NCBI GenBank assembly: GCA_027048265.1
Contig: JALTXS010000007.1
Span: 1-7,332, forward strand
Direction: 5' to 3'
Length of the DNA stretch: 7,332 nt
Source: Desulfurococcales archaeon
Lineage (GTDB): Archaea; Thermoproteota; Thermoprotei_A; Sulfolobales; Fervidicoccaceae
Shown here: positions 1 through 5,192 of the stretch, piece by piece
Position numbering within the stretch: position 1 is the first letter of the stretch
Layout of the letters: every line of letters starts with the position of its first letter
The notes under the pieces: model-generated
Databases searched by the model: none
What the model saw: the letters and a program-made list of their open reading frames with translations, nothing else
What the model was told of the DNA's origin: nothing
Made by a program: the position numbers and the translations under genes

Positions 1-61
1 GATAACATTTAAATCTGAAACACGATAATAGTATTATTAGCTTAAGTACACTAATAGCTGT

Positions 62-205
62 ATGTTAAAAAAATACATGAAAGGTACTAAATCCACTCTA
101 ATGACTCGTAGGTTATGGGGTCACTCGAGGGCAATTACCGCATTAAAGCTACCGAGGATAAGATCCCTCGGGCTATATGTTCGGGGGTCGGTTGGGGTGC
201 TCTAG
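62..205 (+). CDS. Doubtful 47-aa very basic small ORF
   Basis: An ATG at 62 opens a 47-codon frame ending at TAG 203-205. The product would have about eleven Lys/Arg and no Asp or Glu, which would make it a strongly basic peptide. Codon choice (AGG, AGA, CTA, TTA) resembles the neighbours. A TATA-like CATTTAAAT at 6-14 could place a transcript start 20-30 bases before the ATG, but there is no clear Shine-Dalgarno. I recognise no family. The frame covers the GC-rich hairpin region at 124-172, so it may simply be an open frame across a structured leader or RNA. A 47-codon open frame is easily reached by chance, so this is a candidate only. Confidence 0.15.
   Translation: MLKKYMKGTKSTLMTRRLWGHSRAITALKLPRIRSLGLYVRGSVGVL
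124..172 (+). other. Competing GC-rich hairpins in leader
   Basis: CCGAGG (152-157) and CCTCGG (166-171) form a perfect 6-bp stem with an 8-base loop. The same right arm, read as CCCTCGGG (165-172), also pairs with CTCGAGGG (124-131) as an 8-bp stem with one G-U pair and a 33-base loop. The two folds exclude each other. This GC-rich block sits between AT-rich stretches upstream of the pilus operon. It could be part of a structured RNA or an upstream regulatory element. The pairings are seen directly; a function is inference. Confidence 0.35.
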
Positions 206-254
206 TCTATAAGTATATATGAATATGTATATAATATATGTAATATTAATATAT
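204..254 (+). promoter_or_regulatory. AT-rich promoter zone of pilus operon
   Basis: An almost pure A/T block lies between the GC-rich leader and the ATPase start. Two TATA-like candidates stand out: CTATAAGTATATAT around 207-220 and TTAATATATGG around 246-256. With the usual archaeal spacing of about 25 bases, they predict transcript starts near 238 and 278. The second would leave a leader of about 20 bases before ATG 297. The zone as a whole is a credible promoter, but which box is used cannot be decided by eye. Confidence 0.5.
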
Positions 255-286
255 GGCCGGATTATCAATTCCTAGTTACAGTCCAT

Positions 287-291
287 GGTGA
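287..291 (+). promoter_or_regulatory. Shine-Dalgarno GGTGA deciding ATPase start
   Basis: GGTGA lies 5 bases before ATG 297 and matches the anti-Shine-Dalgarno end of archaeal 16S rRNA. The in-frame ATG at 285 overlaps this motif and has no such site before it. This favours 297 as the start unless a leaderless transcript begins at 285. Confidence 0.55.
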
Positions 292-296
292 CGTGT

Positions 297-1862
297 ATGG
301 CCCTCATAAAGAGAAACAAGTCAGTAAACGGTAATGGCAATGGTAATGGAAATGGTAATGGACACGAGGCTATACTTAGGAGATTCCTTGAAGGAATAGA
401 TATTGTCGAGTTCTATAAAGTCACTCAACACGCTTACGCACTCGTATATAGAGATAAAGGCAGGATATACTACATGCCTATCGAGCCCATTCTTGTTAAC
501 AGTGAGGCAAGGAAACTTGCAGAGCTTAAGGAGATCATGCCAAGAGTCTTCCACCTTGACCCCAGCCTTATAAGAAGAGCCCCTTGGCTTGCGGAAGCGA
601 GGCTTGAGAGGGCCTTCAAGAAGACGCTTGATATGCTAAAGATAAACATAGGGGAGTCTAGCTATGAAAAGATACTGTATTATCTGAAACGCGACTTCCT
701 CGGGTACGGTCCCATTGATGTCATGTACAACGACCCCAAGATAGAGGACATAACATGCTCTGGCGCGGGTAGCCCTGTGTATGTCTTCCACCGGGAGTAC
801 GAGTGGCTTCCAACAACCGTTGTCTTTGACGACGAGGAGGAGCTCACGAACTTTGCTCGTAGGCTTGCCTACAGGGCTGGGCAAGACCTCGTATACGCGA
901 ACCCAATAGTCGAGGGCCCCCTGCCCCCGAAGGATTTCAGGGCCCACATAACCCTCGACGTAGTCAGTCGTAGAGGGACTAGCTTCACAATAAGGAGGAG
1001 TAGCGAAGAGCCCTTCACACTTCCTAGGCTTGTCAGCCTGGGAACCCTGAGCCCCAGTATGGCTGCCTACTTATGGCTACTGGTAAGCCATACAATGACA
1101 ATGCTCATAGCAGGTCCCATGGCAAGTGGGAAGACAACTCTTCTCAACGCGATAGCCATGCTCATACCCCCCCAGAAGAAGATAGTCACCATAGAAGAGA
1201 CCAGCGAGCTACGCCTCGAGCATGAGAACTGGACACCCCTCATAGCAAGACCCAGCTCGGAGGAAGGAGTGAAGAACATCGACCTCTTCGAGCTACTCAA
1301 GTCCAGCCTCAGGCAAAGGCCCGACTACATAATAGTCGGCGAGATAAGGGGTGAGGAAGCCTACACGTTCTTCCAAGCAATAAGCGTGGGCCACGGTGGC
1401 CTAGGGACAATACACGGTGAGAGCTTCGACCAGGTGATAAGGAGGCTGGAGAACCCCCCTCTCAACGTGCCCCGGAGTATGCTCCCCCTGCTCAACACCA
1501 TGGTAGTCCTGTCACGTGTTAAGGAGGAAGGGGCGATTGTGAGGAAGGTCGTGGAGGTTGTCGACATAACCGGATACGACCCTGTGAGGGATATGATTAA
1601 CAGCATACCCAGCTTCAAGTACAGCCCCACGACGAGAGAGTGGGCGGAAGCACAGCACCCGCCGGGGCTGAGGCTCATAGCAGCTAAGAGTGGGCTTAGT
1701 GAGAGGGATCTTCTAGACGACCTTAGGAAGAGGAGGGCTATAATAAAGTGGATGATAGGGGAGAGGATGTTCCACCACTCCGACGTGTCTAGGGTGATGC
1801 AAGAATATTATTACTCCCCCGATACAATATATGATAAAGCGAGGGCTGCGGGCTACAGATGA
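297..1862 (+). CDS. Type IV pilus / type II secretion-like assembly ATPase (GspE/VirB11 family, archaeal)
   Basis: This is the cytoplasmic hexameric ATPase that would power assembly of an archaeal type IV filament. Numbered from ATG 297 (521 aa), the order is: a short basic tail with an (Asn-Gly)6 tract at 11-22; an archaeal N-terminal domain; the GYGPID...EDI region at about 136-152; SFTIRR at 229-234; Walker A GPMASGKT at 273-280 (Lys279); an Asp-box-like VTIEETSE at 297-304; Walker B region VGEIRG at 347-352; and the His box GHGGLGTIHG at 365-374. A helical C-terminal extension of about 95 residues is typical of archaeal members. All catalytic motifs look intact. The next two genes are membrane platform proteins, which fits a pilus or secretion system; archaellum FlaI is less likely because no archaellum genes are adjacent. 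ATG 285 is an alternative start adding four residues, but GGTGA supports 297. Confidence 0.93.
   Translation: MALIKRNKSVNGNGNGNGNGNGHEAILRRFLEGIDIVEFYKVTQHAYALVYRDKGRIYYMPIEPILVNSEARKLAELKEIMPRVFHLDPSLIRRAPWLAEARLERAFKKTLDMLKINIGESSYEKILYYLKRDFLGYGPIDVMYNDPKIEDITCSGAGSPVYVFHREYEWLPTTVVFDDEEELTNFARRLAYRAGQDLVYANPIVEGPLPPKDFRAHITLDVVSRRGTSFTIRRSSEEPFTLPRLVSLGTLSPSMAAYLWLLVSHTMTMLIAGPMASGKTTLLNAIAMLIPPQKKIVTIEETSELRLEHENWTPLIARPSSEEGVKNIDLFELLKSSLRQRPDYIIVGEIRGEEAYTFFQAISVGHGGLGTIHGESFDQVIRRLENPPLNVPRSMLPLLNTMVVLSRVKEEGAIVRKVVEVVDITGYDPVRDMINSIPSFKYSPTTREWAEAQHPPGLRLIAAKSGLSERDLLDDLRKRRAIIKWMIGERMFHHSDVSRVMQEYYYSPDTIYDKARAAGYR
327..362 (+). repeat. Six-unit hexanucleotide repeat encoding (Asn-Gly)6
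   Basis: Six tandem copies of AAYGGN encode alternating Asn and Gly near the ATPase N-terminus. Third positions vary between units (GGT, GGC, GGA; AAC, AAT), so the array is not a perfect recent expansion. Being a multiple of three, gain or loss of units would keep the frame. It probably encodes a flexible linker between a short basic tail and the first folded domain. Confidence 0.9.
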
Positions 1863-1877
1863 CGTGGAAGAGCAGTT

Positions 1878-2768
1878 ATGGCACATGCAACAACAAGGCT
1901 TGTGGTGCTCGCGAACAACATAGTCAGTGGCACACTCATAGACAGGCTATTTGTATCTAGGCTATCCTGGTTGTCAAAGTATCTAGAAGAGCTGGGCTAT
2001 CCGCTCCCCCCACCCTTCTACATAAGGGCCATAGTTTTCTACGATATACTACTATACATATTGGCCTTCCCAACTCTCTTCGTAGTACACAGGTACCTTC
2101 TAGGATACACCCCTCTTTTCTCACTCCTTTTGTCGTTAATACTCAGCACCAGCATATCACTCACGTTCCTAGGAGTCTCCGTCCTAGTCCCAGTGATACG
2201 AGCCAACAACATTAAGACCCAGATAAACGCGTACCTCCCCTACATGCTCCTAATAATGACCGCACTCGCAGCCAGCGGCATGGGGGTCCAAAGGATAATA
2301 GAAAAAAGCGCCGAGCTCGTCAGGAACAAGCATGCATACAACACACTTATGAGAATAATCAACAGAATAGTAAGGGGTGAGGACGTCAGTGAGGCCCTTT
2401 ACAGGGAGAGTCTAATAACAACCTCACCTACCCTGGTCGAGGTGTACGAGGGCCTCTCTTCTCTGTCCCAGACCGGGGTCGGCGTCTATGACTTTCTCTT
2501 TACAAGCCTGAGCTCGGTTCTGGACAGCCTTGAGGCGAAGCTACGCGAGGTCGTTGATAAGCTCTCGATGATAATGGAGATCTACATAGTGATAGCACTT
2601 GTTTTCCCCCTACTCTCCATGATCTCTGTACTATTCCTAGGCGGGTTTGGAGGCTTACCTCTTCCCGCGGATGTGATGCTACTTATAATATCCTTCTTCG
2701 TCGTGCCCCTGATATTCGTGGTGCTAATCCTGATAGTTGATGCCATCACAAGCGAGGTCAGGCTGTGA
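1878..2768 (+). CDS. Pilus assembly platform membrane protein, T2SSF/TadB-TadC-like (first of two)
   Basis: This 296-residue polytopic protein probably forms half of the inner-membrane platform on which the ATPase acts. By eye there are four hydrophobic segments, at about 51-71, 78-106, 233-256 and 264-288. Between the second and third lies a mostly helical cytoplasmic region of about 120 residues, the usual layout of a single T2SSF (GspF/PilC) domain. Single-unit archaeal platform proteins such as FlaJ or UpsF are roughly 450-550 residues, so this is a half-size protein like bacterial TadB or TadC. It begins 15 bases after the ATPase stop and its stop overlaps the GTG of the next platform gene. 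The upstream Shine-Dalgarno is weak, so translation may depend on coupling. The fold is assigned from topology and context, not from a diagnostic motif. Confidence 0.8.
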   Translation: MAHATTRLVVLANNIVSGTLIDRLFVSRLSWLSKYLEELGYPLPPPFYIRAIVFYDILLYILAFPTLFVVHRYLLGYTPLFSLLLSLILSTSISLTFLGVSVLVPVIRANNIKTQINAYLPYMLLIMTALAASGMGVQRIIEKSAELVRNKHAYNTLMRIINRIVRGEDVSEALYRESLITTSPTLVEVYEGLSSLSQTGVGVYDFLFTSLSSVLDSLEAKLREVVDKLSMIMEIYIVIALVFPLLSMISVLFLGGFGGLPLPADVMLLIISFFVVPLIFVVLILIVDAITSEVRL

Positions 2769-3730
2769 GGACCATGTCGAAGGACACTGGCGAGGTACTG
2801 AAGCTGAAAAAAGTGGATTCTTTTGGCTACATTGTACCATTGACTGCAGTGGCGCTCACATTTACCTCACTAGCTGTATTCCTAACACTTGCCATCAGGT
2901 TCAGAGACCTGTTACCCGATATACTTTTCAGGGGAGCCGGTCCCATGACCCCCTTCTTCATGCTAAGCCTGGCAATAAGCATGTTCATAGCCCACATACC
3001 CATTGCTATAAAGGCAAGGCAGATTGTGGGCGAGCTTAGGAGGATAAATGAGAGCCTGACCATTATGGCAGATACACTTGCGGTGAACCTGAGGACTGGT
3101 CTTAACTTCATCGAGGCGCTTAGGAGAACTGTCCCGAAGATAACTTCGCCTTTCCTCAGAAGGAGGATACTGATGCTGATATCCTACCTTGATGAGGGGC
3201 TCGACACTGAGACCGCTCTCTCGAGGATATCCCACGGTTTACCAGAGCGTGTCCTCAACGTTCTCAGGGTGCTCATACCCGCTTCAGAGAGTGGAGGCAG
3301 GGCTCCTCAGGTCGTCCAAGTTATGGCTGACTTCACCCGGAGATTACAGGCCTTCGAGCATATGAAGACTGGATCCCTGAGGCCATATTATTACATATCA
3401 ATGCTAGCCCTAATAGTCTTCGAGGGAGCCACTCTGTTCCTTCTTTACCTGTCCTACAACTTCCAGCAAGGGGGCTTGGGAGCTGCTCTGGGGGGCTTTC
3501 TCTCCGCGAGCTTGCCTATTGACAGGGCATGGGTCCTCTCCTTTTACTCTAACATGGTTATAGTTGTTTTCTCCAGCCTCTTCGTATCAAAGGTGGTGAG
3601 GGGTAGTCTGAGGTTCTATGGGGACTACCTTCTGGTCTTTCTTATGGCACACATACTTCTCCTTGGTATCGCACCTCTCTTTGTCATATTCGGAGGCGGG
3701 GCGCTCGTAGAAATAACACTAACTCCCTAA
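2765..3730 (+). CDS. Pilus assembly platform membrane protein, T2SSF/TadC-like (second of two)
   Basis: This 321-residue membrane protein would be the second platform subunit. Hydrophobic segments lie at about 22-44, 61-83, 207-231, 257-276 and 287-310. A cytoplasmic helical domain spans about 90-205, with a T2SSF-like stretch ASESGGRAPQVVQ at 173-185. The start is GTG at 2765, overlapping the previous stop as GTGA; GAGGT at 2754-2758, six bases before it, supports this start over ATG 2774. The tight overlap implies equal production of the two platform proteins, as expected for a heteromeric platform. It is the last clear gene of the pilus cluster; a hairpin and a new promoter follow. No pilin with a class III signal peptide is seen nearby. 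Confidence 0.83.
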   Translation: MRTMSKDTGEVLKLKKVDSFGYIVPLTAVALTFTSLAVFLTLAIRFRDLLPDILFRGAGPMTPFFMLSLAISMFIAHIPIAIKARQIVGELRRINESLTIMADTLAVNLRTGLNFIEALRRTVPKITSPFLRRRILMLISYLDEGLDTETALSRISHGLPERVLNVLRVLIPASESGGRAPQVVQVMADFTRRLQAFEHMKTGSLRPYYYISMLALIVFEGATLFLLYLSYNFQQGGLGAALGGFLSASLPIDRAWVLSFYSNMVIVVFSSLFVSKVVRGSLRFYGDYLLVFLMAHILLLGIAPLFVIFGGGALVEITLTP

Positions 3731-3736
3731 ATAGGA

Positions 3737-3764
3737 GGGCTGGGCATACATTGTTTCCCGGCTT
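3737..3764 (+). other. Weak stem-loop after pilus operon
   Basis: GCTGGG (3739-3744) can pair with CCCGGC (3757-3762), with one G-U pair and two possible outer G-U pairs, around a 12-base loop. It lies just after the last pilus gene and runs into the next TATA box. It might help end the upstream transcript. Crenarchaeal terminators are usually U-tracts without hairpins, and no long T run is present, so this is a weak call. Confidence 0.25.
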
Positions 3765-3770
3765 AAAAAG
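3761..3770 (+). promoter_or_regulatory. TATA box of the RHH/winged-helix gene pair
   Basis: GCTTAAAAAG is a good match to a crenarchaeal TATA box. A start about 25 bases downstream would fall near 3790, giving a leader of roughly 45-50 bases before ATG 3839. This separates the regulator pair from the pilus operon as its own transcription unit. Confidence 0.6.
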
Positions 3771-3804
3771 GTCTCCAACACATAACTTGCAACTGGATTT
3801 GACA

Positions 3805-3832
3805 CACCGTCGAGAATCACGAAAACGGTGAT
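3805..3832 (+). promoter_or_regulatory. Overlapping inverted repeats covering the RHH gene Shine-Dalgarno
   Basis: CACCGT (3805-3810) and ACGGTG (3825-3830) form a perfect 6-bp inverted repeat with arm centres 20 bases apart. ATCAC (3816-3820) and GTGAT (3828-3832) form a second, with a 7-base spacer. Both right arms include the Shine-Dalgarno GGTGAT (3827-3832), six bases before ATG 3839. The site could be an operator for the encoded ribbon-helix-helix protein, or two alternative RNA stems masking the ribosome site. The repeats are seen directly; the role is inferred. Confidence 0.4.
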
Positions 3833-3838
3833 ATCATT

Positions 3839-4045
3839 ATGCCTAGGTCTTCCAAAAGCGTGCTCGTAACATGCAAAATCCCCCGAGAGCTTATAAATAC
3901 CATTGATAAAATGGTTGAACAGGGCATTTTCTCGAGTAGAAGCGAGGCCATAAGATACGCGATAGGCTACATGATTGCAACTAATGGTGCATCAATGAAA
4001 ACTCAGCAGAGGGCTGAGCGGTCTGCATGGGAAATGATGCTGTAA
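3839..4045 (+). CDS. Ribbon-helix-helix (CopG/Arc-like) DNA-binding protein
   Basis: This 68-residue protein has the full ribbon-helix-helix layout. A short beta strand (about 7-13, VLVTCKI) is followed by helix A (15-28), a turn with the pattern FSSRSEAIR (31-39), and helix B (to about 47). The remaining 20 residues are a polar tail. Such proteins bind DNA as dimers through the paired strands, and many repress their own promoters or serve as antitoxins. The start is well supported by GGTGAT six bases upstream. It has its own TATA box and overlaps the next small gene by 19 bases. A toxin partner is unlikely because the next protein looks DNA-binding rather than RelE- or PIN-like. A regulator of the adjacent pilus genes or of its own pair is plausible but unproven. 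Confidence 0.88.
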   Translation: MPRSSKSVLVTCKIPRELINTIDKMVEQGIFSSRSEAIRYAIGYMIATNGASMKTQQRAERSAWEMML

Positions 4046-4293
4046 ACATCTATAACTTGTTAAAGAGCCTAGGAGAGGAAGAGAGAAGGGTTCTAAACTA
4101 TTTCTTGAACAATATATCCGTGGGAGAGATAGTCGCCACAAGAGAACTCAAGGTTCTAGAAAAGATTGGAAACCCGGAGGAGGTTATTGACAGACTTGTC
4201 GAGAAAGGCCTCCTAGAGAGGGGCACTGGATGCATAAACCTAGCAAAAGAGATAAGGGAAGAGGTTTACAGAAAACAGGCTGGCAAGAGGTAA
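4027..4293 (+). CDS. Small winged-helix-like protein, function unknown
   Basis: This is an 88-residue charged protein that I cannot assign to a named family. It reads as a compact helix-turn-helix domain: helix about 13-28 (EEERRVLNYFLNN), helix about 38-47, a candidate recognition helix about 49-61 (NPEEVIDRLVEKG), and a short wing-like strand pair LLERGTGCINL (62-72) before a basic tail. That order resembles archaeal winged-helix regulators. ATG 4027 is the only reasonable start and lies inside the end of the RHH gene, so the two are probably translated together. Two different DNA-binding folds made from one message suggest a joint regulator, or that this protein modulates the RHH protein. 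It could equally bind a protein partner; fold assignment by eye is moderate. Confidence 0.7.
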   Translation: MGNDAVNIYNLLKSLGEEERRVLNYFLNNISVGEIVATRELKVLEKIGNPEEVIDRLVEKGLLERGTGCINLAKEIREEVYRKQAGKR

Positions 4294-4458
4294 TATAGTC
4301 CCCATTTTGGGGCACCTCCCGTTGTCTGCTCTGCTCGGTGTCTCATAGGAGTATCTTAGTCTCCCGATGACATTCACTAAGTCCCTAAAGGTGTCTTCTA
4401 ATTGCCGGATCCTCACTCACACAACACTATGTTATTTAAGCTTGTATAGGCGCACGGG
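4294..4458 (+). other. Intergenic stretch with short stem-loop and promoter
   Basis: No convincing gene lies here. Just after the winged-helix stop, CCCC (4300-4303) and GGGG (4309-4312) flank ATTTT and could form a short 4-bp stem-loop. The rest is pyrimidine-rich until the TATA-like box at 4432-4440. The stretch probably holds the end of the regulator transcript and the promoter of the taw3 operon. Confidence 0.4.
4432..4440 (+). promoter_or_regulatory. TATA-like box upstream of the taw3 operon
   Basis: TTATTTAAG followed by CTT resembles an archaeal TATA box. Its centre is about 22 bases before ATG 4459, so a transcript start at or near that ATG would be leaderless for the small ORF there. 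If the small ORF is not real, this box gives taw3 a leader of about 105-110 bases. Confidence 0.5.
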
Positions 4459-4572
4459 ATGTCCCGACGTATTTACTATGGCAATGACAATAAACCCCAT
4501 AGACACTCATTACAAGACAGGGGTGAGTTTACGCATAGGTACATCTTCTACGATGGGGTATACAGTGTATGA
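4459..4572 (+). CDS. Possible 37-aa leaderless small ORF coupled to taw3
   Basis: ATG 4459 opens a 37-codon frame that ends at TGA 4570-4572 and overlaps the taw3 ATG (4569-4571) in the ATGA arrangement. It lies about 22 bases after the centre of a TATA-like box, the position expected for a leaderless first gene. No Shine-Dalgarno is visible, which also fits leaderless translation. The product is hydrophilic and rich in Tyr, Arg and His, beginning MSRRIYYGND and ending IFYDGVYSV. I recognise no family. It could be a real small protein, or a leader peptide that brings ribosomes to taw3. Its shortness means chance cannot be excluded. Confidence 0.3.
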   Translation: MSRRIYYGNDNKPHRHSLQDRGEFTHRYIFYDGVYSV

Positions 4573-5192
4573 GTGACAAGCCATTGTGCTCACCATCGTT
4601 GGCACGGTGGAGTGATCGCAAGAAGTTGTTCGTGAAGAGAATTTACGAGGACCTTGACATAGGGTATCTTGACCGGAGGATTCTCGGCTTATTGAAAGTG
4701 ATAAACAAGCGCAAGAAGTCATATACAACCAGTTCCTGTAGTGGAAGAGTCATTGTTCTGGACTCTTACTACCCATGGGAGAGGGATGATGATAATGTGG
4801 TTTTTAAAACCCATGACCCTGTTGATTCCAGTGTACTGAGGAAGGTTCTCGAGATTAGGCCTATGAAGAGGTTCTGGGTTCAGGCTACAGGCCCTATCCT
4901 CCACATTATGACCCTGGATGAGGCCGAGGCTCTTAACCTAATAAGGGTTGCACGCGAGGCTGGCTTCAAGCACTCGGGTATAATGGGATGCTCTGATAAA
5001 GGGTGGCTCGTGGAGCTCGTGAGTGGAGTCCATGTAACAATACCGTTTAAAGACAACGAAGCCATATATATTGAGACCGGTGAGCTGGAGAGGCTTACAA
5101 GTTTGCTTAACAGCATGCTTGAAGAGGGCTGGAGAAGGATAGACAAGTTGAAAGAGCTTCTAGGGAAAGAGGTGAACCATGATGTCACGTAG
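4569..5192 (+). CDS. taw3: Taw3 (TYW3 family) wyosine-type tRNA methyltransferase
   Basis: Members of this family carry out the SAM-dependent N4-methylation step in making wyosine/wybutosine derivatives of guanosine 37 in tRNA-Phe. The 207-residue length fits. Seen in the sequence: the N-terminal W-x-x-RKK-x-F motif (14-21), a short helical segment, the hallmark SSCSGR (55-60) preceded by YTT, then FWVQATGPILHI (102-113), HSGI (135-138) and LVELVSGVHVTIPF (147-160), all matching the TYW3 pattern of Ser, Cys, Arg and His positions. The C-terminal 40 residues are helical. The frame cannot extend upstream beyond a stop at 4536. GGGG at 4555-4558 is a possible but poor ribosome site, and the ATGA overlap with a small ORF may help instead. 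The 3' end overlaps the PhoH-like gene. Some archaea carry several Taw3 paralogues with different precursor preferences, so the exact substrate is not certain. Confidence 0.92.
   Translation: MSDKPLCSPSLARWSDRKKLFVKRIYEDLDIGYLDRRILGLLKVINKRKKSYTTSSCSGRVIVLDSYYPWERDDDNVVFKTHDPVDSSVLRKVLEIRPMKRFWVQATGPILHIMTLDEAEALNLIRVAREAGFKHSGIMGCSDKGWLVELVSGVHVTIPFKDNEAIYIETGELERLTSLLNSMLEEGWRRIDKLKELLGKEVNHDVT
5169..5175 (+). promoter_or_regulatory. Shine-Dalgarno GAGGTGA for the PhoH-like gene
   Basis: A seven-base match to the anti-Shine-Dalgarno lies within the end of taw3. It is three bases from ATG 5179 and six from the directly following ATG 5182. The six-base spacing equals that seen before GTG 2765 and ATG 3839 and favours 5182. 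Confidence 0.6.

Noticed and set aside
25..37. 13-base palindrome ATAATAGTATTAT
   Set aside because: Pure A/T apart from the centre and in an AT-rich stretch, so likely by chance; no neighbouring copy.
2737..3039. 100-codon + strand ORF over the junction of the two platform genes
   Set aside because: It lies in another frame over well-supported membrane protein genes, and its Cys/His-rich translation looks like a shadow.
3751..3831. 26-codon TTG ORF behind AGGAGGG near 3733-3739
   Set aside because: It crosses the TATA box and operator-like repeats of the RHH gene and is too short to support.
4360..4400. Possible C/D box small RNA from the CCGATGA sequence
   Set aside because: Box C is imperfect and no CUGA D or D' box is found at a proper distance.
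4367..4576. 69-codon + strand ORF between the winged-helix gene and taw3
   Set aside because: It spans the TATA-like box of the taw3 operon, has no ribosome site, and its composition shows no domain or likely fold. The overlapping 37-codon frame fits the promoter better.
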